A stretch of DNA of 64,000 nucleotides from Spongilla lacustris (Eukaryota; Porifera; Demospongiae; Spongillida; Spongillidae), in assembly GCA_949361645.1 (NCBI GenBank), contig OX442417.1, positions 11,035,150 to 11,099,149 of the forward strand. The letters run 5' to 3'. Position 1 is the first letter of the stretch. Every line of letters starts with the position of its first letter. This document shows, piece by piece, positions 1 to 11,046 of the stretch. Under the pieces are notes generated by a model. The model ran no database searches. It was not told where the DNA came from and saw only the letters and a list, made by a program, of their open reading frames with translations. The position numbers and the translations under genes were made by a program.

Positions 1-679
1 CTGCATCAGTAATTTCTGAACATCCACCAAATGAAAAGCCCTTATCTTCTTTCACTGCGGTTTTCAGGATTTCTTTTCTTAAACGTAGCATCGCCTTTCG
101 CAAAGCATCCTGTGCTCTCTTCAGCGTTTCCATTTCCTTGTGCACAGTTTCACCCACCTGTATGCGCTCAGCATAAGACGATCCGGGATGCAAGCTGTTG
201 TACAACGATGAAATCGCTGCGTTGCTCTTACTCGTTTTTTCTGCGTTGCTGTCGACTGTCTTAAACTTTGCACAAACCTTTTCGCCAAACGCTTCTTGAG
301 CCATTTGCCGCAGGTGGTCTACCTCTAGTAAGAGATATTCTGTTTTTTGGATAACCCAAGCACTGTGTATGGCCCCCTGAATAGCTTGTTTGGTTTTTAA
401 GAGAGATAAAGTAGCTTTGCTCCCGCATATTTCTTCCGCTTTGTCATTCCAAAAGCATCTATATTTATGCTCCATGTCGCTGCTTGCATCGCAGATCTCA
501 CTTTTTGAATAAACTTTTATTCCGTACTTGCGTACAGGCGACAAGTGTACCTCGGTAGCTGGCCCCGGAAAAAATTTATTTAGTCTCAATTGAGTAAAAC
601 TGCGATCTGGATGAAGCTTTTTAATCGCGGGTTCAGATTCGTCATCGTTCGTATGTTTCTCTATGCACCTTTTGCTCAT
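1..679 (-). CDS. Partial unknown protein, N-terminal ~226 residues, runs off the left edge
   Basis: An uninterrupted frame starts at the ATG complementary to 677-679 and stays open for about 226 codons to the first base of the window, so it has no stop here. The product is hydrophilic and rich in Lys/Glu/Ser. It begins MSKRCIEKHTNDDESEPAIK, has a short aromatic/Cys stretch (HKYRCFWNDKAEEIC), and then a probably helical region with many Gln, Glu, Leu and Lys residues (for example EVDHLRQMAQEAFGEKV and KAMLRLRKEILKTAVKED). No signal peptide or membrane segment is visible and I do not recognise a family. A frame this long in AT-rich DNA is unlikely by chance. It could be the first exon of a host gene or the start of a transposon protein. 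A tandem repeat array begins about 100 bp upstream of its ATG. Confidence 0.6.
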   Translation of the reverse strand, partial: MSKRCIEKHTNDDESEPAIKKLHPDRSFTQLRLNKFFPGPATEVHLSPVRKYGIKVYSKSEICDASSDMEHKYRCFWNDKAEEICGSKATLSLLKTKQAIQGAIHSAWVIQKTEYLLLEVDHLRQMAQEAFGEKVCAKFKTVDSNAEKTSKSNAAISSLYNSLHPGSSYAERIQVGETVHKEMETLKRAQDALRKAMLRLRKEILKTAVKEDKGFSFGGCSEITDA

Positions 680-779
680 GATGAAGACACTTGCATGACA
701 TGAACGGAAGTGCTGAATTTTACCATATACAATTAACTGTATAATTTTTATAAAATTAATCATTTCGTGACGGTATACG

Positions 780-1853
780 TATATGTATATGAAATTAAGC
801 ATTAATTTCATTTCTGATCATACGTGTTCCGCAAGCTTTTTCGAGACAAAGTGGTAAGCCAACATATCTTATGAAACATACTGACAGCATGAGCAAGCGC
901 GGTTGTACATGCAAAAAGAAAGGGTATACGCATTTGCGCACTGCATGACTATACGGTCGCCAAATATAGTCATGCATGCACGTCGCGTGGGAAGAGCTAG
1001 TTGAGTTCATATTTTTTTCCTTTTTCCAGACGTGTTCCGCAAACTTTTTGCCGTTGGATTGACTGCCGAGACAATTTTGTAAGCCAATTAAATATGCATA
1101 TGTTGAGCTAGCGTTCCTGCATGCGGCCCCCACCGCATATCGTCGCGGGAAGAACTAGTTGAAAATCATATCTTTTTCCTTTTTCCAGACGTGTTCCGCA
1201 AACCTTTTGGCGTTGGATTGACTGAGACAAATTGGTAAGCCAAACCATGCATATGAGATATAGCAAAAGGAAAGGGTATAGGCATTTGCGCACTGCATGC
1301 ATGACCATATATCGAGGGAAGAACTAGTTAAACACATCTTTTTCCAGACGTTTTCCGCAAACATTTTGGCGTTGGATCGCCTGAGACAAAGTGGCAAGCC
1401 AAACACATCATATAATTTCTGCATAAGCATGTATAGAGCATAAGCATGTATAGAGCATAAGCATGTATAGAGCATAAGCATGTATAGAGCATAAGCTAGC
1501 GGCGGTTTGTACGTGCAAAGAGCTTTATAGTAAAAGAGTATGCGGGGTACGCGTTTGCGCACTGCATGGCTACCGGGTACGCCACCCCCACCGCATATCG
1601 TCACGTGGCGTGGGAAGAACTAGATGTAGTTGAACACTGATAGTACATGTATTTTTCCTTTTTCCAGCAAACTTTTTGGCGTTGGATCGCCTGACAAATG
1701 GGTAAGCCAAACATATCATATAAGTCTGCAATGAATGAGCTAGCGGTTTGTGCGTGCAAAAAGTTTTATAGCAAAAGAGTACGCGTTTTTGCGCACTGCA
1801 TGACTACGTTCCTCATATCGTCAATGCGATCACACTTGTTCATTACGCCATGT
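780..1853. repeat. Tandem array of about five diverged ~200-bp units
   Basis: Each unit contains the same ordered landmarks: TTTTTCCAGACGTGTTCCGC, then AAACTTTTTGGCGTTGGAT, then AGACAAAGTGGTAAGCCAA, then GCAAAAGGAAAGGGTA, and GCATTTGCGCACTGCATGAC followed by an ATCGTC element and GGGAAGAACTAGTTGA. Units begin near 825, 1020, 1185, 1340 and 1655 and differ by substitutions and insertions. Minus-strand frames of up to 149 codons cross the units, but they change frame between units and have no coding character. Confidence 0.8.
1422..1495. repeat. Four-copy 17-bp tandem repeat inside the larger array
   Basis: The unit CATAAGCATGTATAGAG is repeated four times almost without change. This local expansion is present in only one of the ~200-bp units and lengthens that unit. 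Confidence 0.85.
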
Positions 1854-1940
1854 GCGGGTGTCCACAAATGGATATAGCTCAGGATTAAAGTTAACTAACC
1901 ATTTGATTTTTTTGAACGTATGTCACAGTACTTAGGCAAA

Positions 1941-2453
1941 TACAGTAGCGGTTCACTAATAATACCACCCTGGGACAATCAGATCTTGTAGTAAAACTCA
2001 ACCACCCTGCAGATCTTGTGGTAAAACTAGCTAATACGACCATGGCGAGTTTCCCGCCTTTCGAATTTGAAATTGTTTTGATTAGAATACCAATTAGCAG
2101 TGAATAAACCAATGAATCTTAACAAAATAACGGCTAGAAGGATGAACAATGATGCCAAAGATTGTAAAGCAAGGTTAGAGCTGGCTCGTGTGTGCATATG
2201 CATTGCTAACTCCAGTAGTATGGGATCGTCGATTATCCCCACAATCGAATGCATGATGGTTGTCAGAGCTACCAACTGTATTAGGAATCCACTTCATTGA
2301 TCACCTATTCAGAGGTATACTAAAACGCCCCCCAAAATTTATATACGTACTAGTGGTCTTATTAGACGGTGATTGGATTGGCGAAGTGGTCGTATGATTG
2401 GGCGGTTAAGTGGTCTTATTTCCGGGTGGTCGGATTTGTGAGCCGCTACTGTA
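1941..2453. mobile_element. MITE with Tc1/mariner-like TA-CAGTAGCGG termini
   Basis: Left end TACAGTAGCGGTTCACTAAT and right end GTGAGCCGCTACTGTA form imperfect inverted repeats that continue inward to the CCACCC/GGGTGG pair. Both ends are bounded by TA, as expected for Tc1/mariner-type insertion. The interior has a short duplicated segment (AGATCTTGTAGTAAAACT near 1982 and its variant near 2012). It also carries an 82-codon minus-strand frame (2027-2275) with a strongly hydrophobic stretch, which may be a captured exon fragment or chance. Confidence 0.5.
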
Positions 2454-2469
2454 CTAGCAGTTAGATTTA

Positions 2470-2880
2470 AATTATTCAAAGCGGTTAAATAATTATATCA
2501 AAACCCTTCATTATCAAAATATTCAATACCCTTCATTATCAAAATTATTCTAGATTAAGGTTGACCATCAATAAGTAATGGATGATCTGAATATGCAGTG
2601 GAGCTGCATTGATTTCAAGTTACTGAGTTCAATAGTGAGTTATTATCAATTAAGACCATACTTTGCTTATAAGTTATTAGGGTTAAAGCTGTTTATCTAA
2701 TTTTAATCACCTAAATGGAGTAGAATACGTAATTTTATTTATAGTATTGAATTATATAGTGGTGAGTTATTAAAACACAAAGTAAATAAAAATTGTAGTG
2801 GTTTTTTAGTATTTTAAAGTTTGATAATTTGTTTTGAATAACAAGCCAATGAAATTTCATACTTTTTCAAACTTCCATAA
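2470..2880. repeat. AT-rich dispersed repeat, related copy at 40655-40853
   Basis: Ordered blocks such as ATTCTAGATTAAGGTTG, TGATTTCAAGTTACTGAGTT and AATTAAGACCATA recur with moderate divergence at 40655-40853 (ATTCAAGATTAAGGTG, TGATTTCAAGTTACCAAGTT, TATTAAGGTCATAA). It is non-coding and its ends are unclear. Confidence 0.5.
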
Positions 2881-3188
2881 GTTTATCTGCAGTTTATAAA
2901 TCTCGCACTTAATAAAAAGTTGTCGTACATTACATTCATTAATTGTCTTTTTAATGATTAAAGTTTAATAACGCAGTTCATATTTGCCTACCTCAAATTC
3001 ACAAATTCATTTAGAGTAAAAAGCGTTGCATTCTTTTGTGGACACCCCCGTATAAATGCCATTATGCATGTACAGTACTTGAGTGGTATATGTGCACATC
3101 AAATCATGATGTGATGCTGTACAAATGAATTGTGTATAGACTTCATACTGCAAGATTAATTCAATAATGTGTTAAATGTAATGCATAA

Positions 3189-6100
3189 ATGAAAATAAAG
3201 TGGCTTAATACATTATTTCTAGATATGGAAGGTCGTGAAAGGGAAAGGTTTTTTGAAGAATCACTTAAGAGATTGCAGAGTGCTTCAGCAGGAGGATTTG
3301 AAAAACTGAGGAATCGATGTGAAATAGAATTGCAATTATATAGCTCCAGCTATTCAACAGTGAATGTGACAGCTAGAGCTGACAAGTTCCATGGTCTCAA
3401 AAAGCATCCATACTCACTATCCATACTGCCATCTGAGTATGCTATGTATGTCCCTATTGCTTCCAAAGGTGATGGAAACTGCCTTTATAGGTAAAGATTT
3501 AAAGCAGAAATGTAATTTATAAATGTTTTAAAAGTATTATATTCCACCCTTTAAATATGCAGGTCAGTATCAACACTGTGCACTGGACATGAAGACAGCC
3601 ACATTGAACTTAGGGCACGCACTGTGTGTGAGCTTGCTGTGCATAAAGAATTCTACCTTACTAGTGACAAAGTAAGTGCATTGCAAACTGGTGATGTGGA
3701 ACACCCTACAGGTAAGCAATTGGGTAAAAACGCTATCGTTGCTTGCTCACAAAATTATGACCAAGGCTTAAAATTAGCAGACTCCACCAAACTTGCAGAA
3801 ACTGTATTTGAACTGGACTGTTTAGACTCCACTAGATTGGGAACATTCTCTGGAATGTGGCATGTATATGGCCTATCTTCTATTCTAGGAGCACCACTAC
3901 AATCTATTTACCCAAACCTTAACTTTAGATACCGAAGTGGATTCAATAAAGTAGCCTTTCCCCGAGATGTCAGTGATGCAAAAGGCCAGCCACAATTTGT
4001 TATTATGTGGACACGGGCTTGTGATTATCTTCCAAATAGACAAAATCAGCTTTGGTCACCAAACCATTTTGTTCCTTGTGTTTTGAAGGAGCTAATAGAC
4101 GAGGGAAGTTGTAGAAGTAGGTGTAGCATGGTACCTTTCATTGCTGCTGATGTGTCATTGCCAATATGTTTGCCTGTATTGAAAGAGAGCACTGGTATAT
4201 CTACACACATTGCCATACCAAATGTTGCTAAATGTGTAGCCAGCAACACTGTAGATCAAGGTGCAGATATTACATACAGCAAACCTACATGCATGAGTTC
4301 TGCACCGCAGTGCCTTACTGAAGAGAAAAGTGATCTAATTAAAAAAATAGCATTAGTAGAGTTAGCACATATGAGCTACAAAGAAGATGTACCATGCACA
4401 GAAAAGAATCAAATGAAACTAACTTCCTTTATTTCACAATTGTCTTCCGATGTACGTGTACATCTGATAGGATCAGTAGGAAACATTACAGAAAAAAAGG
4501 AAAGTCAGCCACTTCTTAAGCCTTCTACTTTCTCTATTGCCTTAGTACCTATGCCAAATCCTACCAATCAGAGTAGCCCAGGCAATAAAATATTTAGAAG
4601 TAACAGTACTACAATGCATAATTATGTACAAAAGTGGAAAGAGAATAGTGTAGCAGAAATAGAAAGTAAAGCATTCAATATTGAACTTAAAACAAAAAAT
4701 CATGCTGATGTGGATGATTGTAATGATTTTACTTGCTCAGTAACCAGCTCAGAAAGTGACAGTGAATCTTCTGCTGATGATATAGAATTGGCAAATAATG
4801 ACTTGGAGCATGAAAGTGAAAATGGCCAAGTTGTGGAAAGTGCTCTAAAATATGGAGAAAATGATGAGTACATAAGTAACTTAAGGAATGATAGTGATTG
4901 GCTCTCAGATGATGAATCAAATGAAACTGAAATGAATTGCTATGAAGATTTGCTTGAATCTGTGGTGCCAATAGAAGACATTTCTCCACCATCACCACTT
5001 CCTTTTCCTCTTTTACCTTATGAATGGTATATAAAACAAGGTAAACTTTTTCAGGCTAATCAAGTACGGTTGCAACGTTGTAAAGATGCACCAATCCATG
5101 ATTCTGCATTGCTTTCTTGGATGAATAGAAGTGAAGTTTCAGGTACAATTGATGAAAATATCAAGCTCTTAAAAGATTCTATAGACTCACTAGAACTAAA
5201 AAAATGCTATTCCAAAGTAAAACATCTTCAAAAATGTCTAAAAACAGGATTATACATACAAGAGAATGGTCCTATTATTGCTACACAGGATATTGTGGCT
5301 GTTTATCACTCAAATACAGAGCATGCTACTGTAAGATCCCACTCTATGTATGAAATACTAAGTAAGCACTTTAACTTACTTCAGGTGTATATACGTGGGA
5401 AAGCATATATAATTAATAATCCAACTTCTGACACAGAAAAGTTTCTGTCACAAGTTATATCCATATTAAACTTAAACTGTCAACAAATAACGAATGAAGT
5501 AATACAAGGGAAAATTGGGCACCTGTATAAGGAATCTTTGGAGTACATGGATACACCTAGAGACAAACAGGTATTAAAAGGCATTATGGCAATATTAAGT
5601 AACATATCATTTACATCACGTATGGAGGGGAAAATCAGTAGGTTTTCAGCTCGAACAGCATGCAATGTGTTACCACAGCATATTGACTGTTTTTTGTCCA
5701 TCAAGCAAACTTCACAGATTGTGAGGAATGACTGTACAAATATTCAACAACATGTACTGACAAAACGTATCATTAACATGAGGAAAAAGAAAGAAATACA
5801 GATTATTGCTAAGGGAAGAGGCAGGTTAATGTTAGCAGCACAGTTTCCTGAGTTACCACTTTTATTAGAGTATGCCTTTGGCGATCACAATACTCATTTA
5901 TGCAGTGGAGGTGGCCTTGAGAGTCATCCGAGATTGACAGATGGCACCTTGTATAGAACAGCAGATAATTATGCAACCATGAAAAGTGCAAGAAAGTTGT
6001 TGTTGTTATTAGCTCCAGACAGTTTTTCTATTTCTTTAAGTTCTTGTTACAACTATACTATGGATTACAGAGTTGGTACAGCTCAAGCAGTGCGCCATCA

Positions 6101-8423
6101 TCATGGTAAAGGTGTTAATGCAGACGTGGCTCTGTGTTTGCCACCAAGAACAGGAGTTCCGTACTTAGTGATAAATTTACATTGGTCCACAGCTAATGTT
6201 AATTTAATTATTGATGCAGCTTCAACTAATAAAGATTGTACTGTTACTATATCTAAGGATGCAAAAGCAATTGTTTGTGGTGATATAGCACCAGTCCAAC
6301 GACCAGGGCGCTCTTGGAAAAAAATTGAACTACCTGATCACACTTGGGATCAAAGTCGAGTTAATGCTATAACACCAATGACTTTTTTATTCATGGATAC
6401 ATATATTACCCACAGAGAAGTACATGTAGAAAGTTCAGAGGACACTGTTGTTCACACCGATAATGTCATGTGCATAACTCGTTCTGGTCAAGCGATGACT
6501 TTATTGTATTTATCATTTTTTGAAAGTGAAACAGTATTTCGATGTTTCAATGAACTATTATACATTATGACATTGCCTTCCTTGGATTCCTTTTTTCGCA
6601 ATCCCACTACTGGTAAATTAAAAGATGAAATAATATTAGTTGTGGATAATGGACCATCTGAGCAGCCTTCTAGCCCATTGGTACAAATGCTTTTAGTTAG
6701 ACTGTTTAAGTTTCTTAAACTAAAAAAAATTGTTCAAGTGTCATTTGCTGAATACCATTCTAAGAGGAATTTTGTTGAAAGAGTACATTCGATAGAAAAT
6801 TTTGCATTGTCTCGACATGGACCTTTTGATAGTCACTTGGTACATAAAAGTTCATCTACTGGCAGTAAGGAACATAGGGAGAACATGGAAGCCATGGCTA
6901 AAGAAGTGCAGGAATGTTTGAATGCCTGCCAGTATTCAAAAAAACCCTTGCAATGTTTTAGAGGCATTCCAGTAGAAAACTTTATATTTAATGATGATGA
7001 AAATCTGAAAACATTTTTGTCACTGACAGAGGAAAGAAAGATGTTAACTCCACCATCACATTGTAATTACAGCCCTGTAAAGAACTCACTATTTGATAAT
7101 TTAACAATAACATGGAATTTAGATGTCTCCTTTACAGGTTCATATATTGAAGATTATAATTTGTTGAGGAATAAGCGTGAAGATATTAATTTGTCTCACG
7201 TTGATAAGTATACTACATGTCTCGTATCCAGTGATGCAGGAGCAGAAACATGTTTAGTTACAAAGATACAACCATTACCAGATTACATGAGGTGGATTCG
7301 AACGTGTGAAATGCACTATATGTCACTTAGTGAAAGAGTGAAATTAGAATATGGTGTGTGGGATAATACACCTGGTTTATTATTGCCATCAACAACCTTG
7401 GATCTTATATATAAAATCATTCAAAATCCTCCAACAGATATAGTGCTACTTATTGCTTTGGTGGCATGGGTGAAACCTAATGAAGTAAGTGAATATTTTT
7501 CAAATAAAGACACTGAAATGATGAGTTGCCTGGACAATGACATTCTGCGTGAGACATGGAAGTCTCATCCTTTATATTGTAAACATAATAAGAACCAGTT
7601 AGTTGATCTATGCAGACAAAATCAAATACCAATACCTTACGGATATGACTTAAAGCACAACCTGGTTAAACTAATTGCAGAAAAGAGTGGCTCACCAACA
7701 CCACCTGTTGCAATTTTATATAGTGGAAATTTAACAAATGTTCCCACTACCACATCGAAAATTGCTAAATTATCTGTGGGACAATTGAGATCTATTTTGC
7801 ACTTTCACGGCTTACCATGTTTTGGAACAAAGGATGAACTGATAATTCGTGTGTGTCTTCTAAAAAATAATCAAATATCTGCACTGTTTGCTAGAGAGAA
7901 ACAGCAACTTAAAGATTTAATTAAAATCATTTATGACCTTATTCACTGTCAAAGATTGCTTGATATAAGGAGTCATGTAGTCACAAAACGAACTTACCCA
8001 TCTAGAGAGAATAAGAATTGTGTACCTCTGCCCCAGCATATAAATACAGCAGCTGATTTATGCCATTTATTTGATCCACTTATTCAATTCATTGATATCA
8101 TTCATGACCAGAGATCACAAACAGTAAAGCAATCAGTTTCCATTCCCTGTGATATACCAAGCACTACAGATAAAGTGGATTCAAAAGATACTAAAAATCT
8201 AGTGTGCATGGTTGGAAGCAAAATCAAAGTTAAGTGGAGTGTTGATGAGGTAGGGGATTCAGGATGGAAACCAGGCTGGTATATAGCATTTGTTGAAGGA
8301 TATGATGAAGGTGATGATGAAATTATAGTTTCATATCCTTGTGAGCCAGGATGTGTGTACAAGCTAGCTGTAACACCTCAACTTGAAGCTGATAAAATTC
8401 GTCTTGTCAAATCTCCTATTTGA
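3189..8423 (+). CDS. OTU-protease / DDE integrase-like / SAP / Tudor-like fusion protein, two exons
   Basis: Exon 1 is 3189-3490 and exon 2 is 3563-8423. The 72-bp intron (GTAAAG...TATGCAG) is needed because exon 1 otherwise hits a stop directly after GDGNCLYR. The product is 1,720 residues; a second possible start lies at 3225. Residues ~85-275 look like an OTU cysteine-protease fold, with Asp95 and Cys98 in GDGNCLYR and His269 in SPNHFVP. Its middle (GMWHVYGLSSILGAPLQSIY) resembles vertnin-like proteins. Residues ~485-570 are acidic and Ser-rich. Residues ~1040-1180 fit an RNase-H/integrase core: Asp1046 (FLFMDTYI), Asp1129 (VVDNGPSE) and Glu1173 (NFVERVH), with 43 residues between the last two. 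Two SAP-like DNA-binding motifs follow (~1447-1475 and ~1503-1532), then a Tudor/SH3-like module (~1650-1718, KPGWYIAFVEGYD). AATAAA occurs at ~8456 and ~8565. It could be a transposon protein or a domesticated one. No terminal repeats were found around it. Confidence 0.85.
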
Positions 8424-9477
8424 GTAAACAAGAAGTCAATCAGGTAAAGCATTTTAATAAATGTTTGTTAGAGACACTTTAGTGAAATTAAATGTTAATC
8501 ATATGGCTCAAAACTGGTTTCTATAATTTATATTGGGGCAGTGTCAAGGAAAATCAACTTTGTGGAAATAAATTGATTTAGGAACCTTTATCAGACCTTA
8601 TAATCATCCATACATTGAAATGTGAGCATTATTTTATTTTTTGTCCTGAACACAAGGCTGAGTTTGCTGGACTTGTTCCCAACCATTCATATTTATAACA
8701 TAGTGCCAGTGGTAAATGTAAGATTGTTTCATTACGAGTGCCAAAAGTGGAAAGTTACTTATGTCTATATAATTGAAATGTGTTCTGTCATTATTAGTCA
8801 ATGAGAATAATTATATGTTGGCTATCTACTTAAAGCTTTGTGCATGCTTAGAATAACTTATTTGTTCATGTGACTGCATTTTTGTTCATACCTCTTCATC
8901 AGGTGGCGTCTATATACATGAACATTTTTATCAAGCTGAATATAACCTGTACACTGTAACATCACTGTGCATCATTTGGATTATATTTCTGTATCATTTT
9001 CCTGATTTTCTTTTGTCATTTATGGGTATTGTAATAGTACATAGTATAATTCTATTTTCCACCACAGGTTCAGTTGCATTTATATGAAGTCAGAACAGAT
9101 CATTTCAGTAATATACTTGTTTAATCTGATATTGCATTATTATTTTGCCAGCATTTTCATATTTCATAACATATTTTTAAATGGTGAATCTGGTGAGAGT
9201 AAGAGGGAGGATGGAAATATATTGTACGCATGCTTTAACAGTACAAGTGGCACAATAGAATGCGAACAATATACATGTAATTATAACACATGCTGTCCTA
9301 AGGTCACACACTAAGACAGAGGGACATGGGGATACGTCACAAATGATGGGTATAACGTGGGGGCTTTAAAAGTCATTGCCGCATTTCCCCAGGGTTCCAG
9401 CAGGCCTGAAATGCACGGGGTAGTGGATGATGGGTAGAAAGTATGTTGTCTAGGGGTACCTTACATATTTTCCCGCA
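8424..9477. other. 3' flank of the OTU/integrase gene, no supported gene
   Basis: AT-rich sequence with two AATAAA hexamers shortly after the stop codon, suitable for 3' end formation. A 76-codon plus-strand frame at 9084-9314 has a hydrophobic start and a Cys-rich end (CEQYTCNYNTCC), but no splice or homology support. Confidence 0.5.
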
Positions 9478-9496
9478 GGGGGGGGGGGGGGGGGGT

Positions 9497-9555
<59 letters not shown>
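9478..9555. repeat. Poly-G tract of about 78 bases, interrupted by one T
   Basis: An almost pure G homopolymer with a T at 9496. It is the longest of about ten G/C tracts in the window. Its length may be inexact because such tracts are hard to sequence, and a gap follows 150 bp later. Confidence 0.9.
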
Positions 9556-9556
<1 letters not shown>

Positions 9557-9701
9557 GGCCGGATAGAGTGTCCAGGGGACTTCGAATATAAACGGTCAAA
9601 TGAAATAGTGGTTCATGATCAATTTACAAGTAGAGCGATAATTTATTCATAGCTTATCCGCTATTTTGACAGGCAACAATGTACTGGTTACGCCAAAAAA
9701 G

Positions 9702-9901
9702 NNNNNNNNNNNNNNNNNNNNNNNNNNNNNNNNNNNNNNNNNNNNNNNNNNNNNNNNNNNNNNNNNNNNNNNNNNNNNNNNNNNNNNNNNNNNNNNNNNN
9801 NNNNNNNNNNNNNNNNNNNNNNNNNNNNNNNNNNNNNNNNNNNNNNNNNNNNNNNNNNNNNNNNNNNNNNNNNNNNNNNNNNNNNNNNNNNNNNNNNNNN
9901 N
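9702..9901. other. Assembly gap, exactly 200 N
   Basis: The run is exactly 200 bases, like the one at 60325-60524, so it is probably a placeholder of unknown true length. Confidence 0.95.
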
Positions 9902-10224
9902 TGGAATAGCCCAATGGTTATTACAGCAATGGGGTGGATCCATAACTTCATCAGAATAAGAAGCGGGTGCATTGAAGGAATGAGAAAACTTCCGCTGGTG
10001 AGAGGAATGATGTGAATTGGCCACTAGTAAAAGACAGTTGGGACAGACAGACAAACAGGTCTTGCTCTGCAAGCCAAGATAGAAGAACAGCGCTGCACCA
10101 GGGAATAAGCCTTGTGCGTGAAGACCCAAGTGGTGACGCCACATAGTGGGAGTGATAAGTTCAGAGCAACCATGGACAACACAGGCGTGATATATATATT
10201 ATAATATTATTATTATTAATATAT
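9902..10224. other. Short intergenic stretch between gap and first fold-back element
   Basis: No gene is visible. Minus-strand frames of 60-165 codons exist only because they read through the N run. The stretch ends in an AT-rich (TAATAT) tract immediately before the fold-back element. Confidence 0.5.
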
Positions 10225-11046
10225 GGGAAAGTTTACGAGAAAAGGGACCTAGCGTTTATTATAAAATAGTATAATAAAAATGCATTACGTTTGATTTGCT
10301 ATAACTTCCGAACAGTTAACGCTATCAACTTCCTATTTTCAACACTTCATACTGCACTATTTCTCTATGGTAAAATACATTTTGGAGTCTTGCACTTGCT
10401 CCGTGTCAGTATTGCAACGTTCGATACCCCACTGGGTTCAAACCCGCCATAACTTTCGGTAGGAGTAATCAATTCGCTTCAAATTCGGTTTGTAGGTAGA
10501 GAGGTTCTATACCTATCGATTTGTTCTGTTCGTTGATTTTTATGCCATCCATTACGGAGATACAGTTGAACAAACTACGTGCCCGTTTTCGCGCTCGATT
10601 CGCGCCAATGATTTGGGCAAATTGCGTTCCGCTCAATGTATGGGGAGGCGGTGATTATAACATTGGCGCGAATCAAGCGGGAAAACATGCACGTAGTTTG
10701 TTCAACTGTATCTCCGTAACGGATGGCATAAAAATTAACGAACAGAACAAATCGATAAGTATAGGACCTCTCTACCTACAAACCGAATTTGAAGCGAATT
10801 GATTACTCCTACCGAAAGTTATGGCGGGTTTGAACCCAGTGGGGTATCGAACGTTGCAATACTGACATGGAGCAAGTGCAAGACTCCAAAATGTATTTTA
10901 CCATAGAGAAATGGTGCAGTATGAAGTGTTGGAAATAGGAAGTTGATAGCGTTAACTGTTCGGAAGTTATAGCAAATCAAACGTAATGCATTTTTATTAT
11001 ACTATTTTATAATAAACGCTAGGTCCCTTTTCTCGTAAACTTTCCC
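10225..11046. mobile_element. Fold-back element copy 1, 822 bp, nearly full-length palindrome
   Basis: The left arm starts GGGAAAGTTTACGAGAAAAG and its near-exact reverse complement ends the element (CTTTTCTCGTAAACTTTCCC). The arms of about 385 bp match over almost their whole length, around a ~50-bp asymmetric centre (10611-10659). The inner part of each arm carries the family core, including GTTACGGAGATACAGTTGAA or a close variant and GATTCGCGCCAATG. No transposase is encoded; short frames inside are by-products of the palindrome. No clear target-site duplication is visible. Confidence 0.85.

Larger units (their letters stand above)
1855..3050. mobile_element. Possible non-autonomous DNA transposon, ~1.2 kb
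   Basis: The sequence CGGGTGTCCACAAA at 1855 is matched in inverted orientation by TTTGTGGACACCCCCG ending at 3050, a 14-bp terminal inverted repeat with one extra base. The interior holds a second, smaller inverted-repeat element (1941-2453) and an AT-rich dispersed repeat. I see no transposase and no convincing target-site duplication, so the boundaries rest on the inverted repeat alone. Confidence 0.4.

Noticed and set aside
795..1604. Overlapping minus-strand frames of 66-149 codons
   Set aside because: They lie in the ~200-bp tandem array, differ in register from unit to unit, and contain only repeat-derived peptides.
9647..10144. Frames of up to 165 codons across 9647-10144
   Set aside because: They are open only because of the 200-N gap.
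10521..10802. 93-codon frame in the first fold-back element
   Set aside because: It crosses the palindrome centre, so its two halves are complementary DNA. A comparable frame in copy 2 (12712-12930) is not conserved in length.
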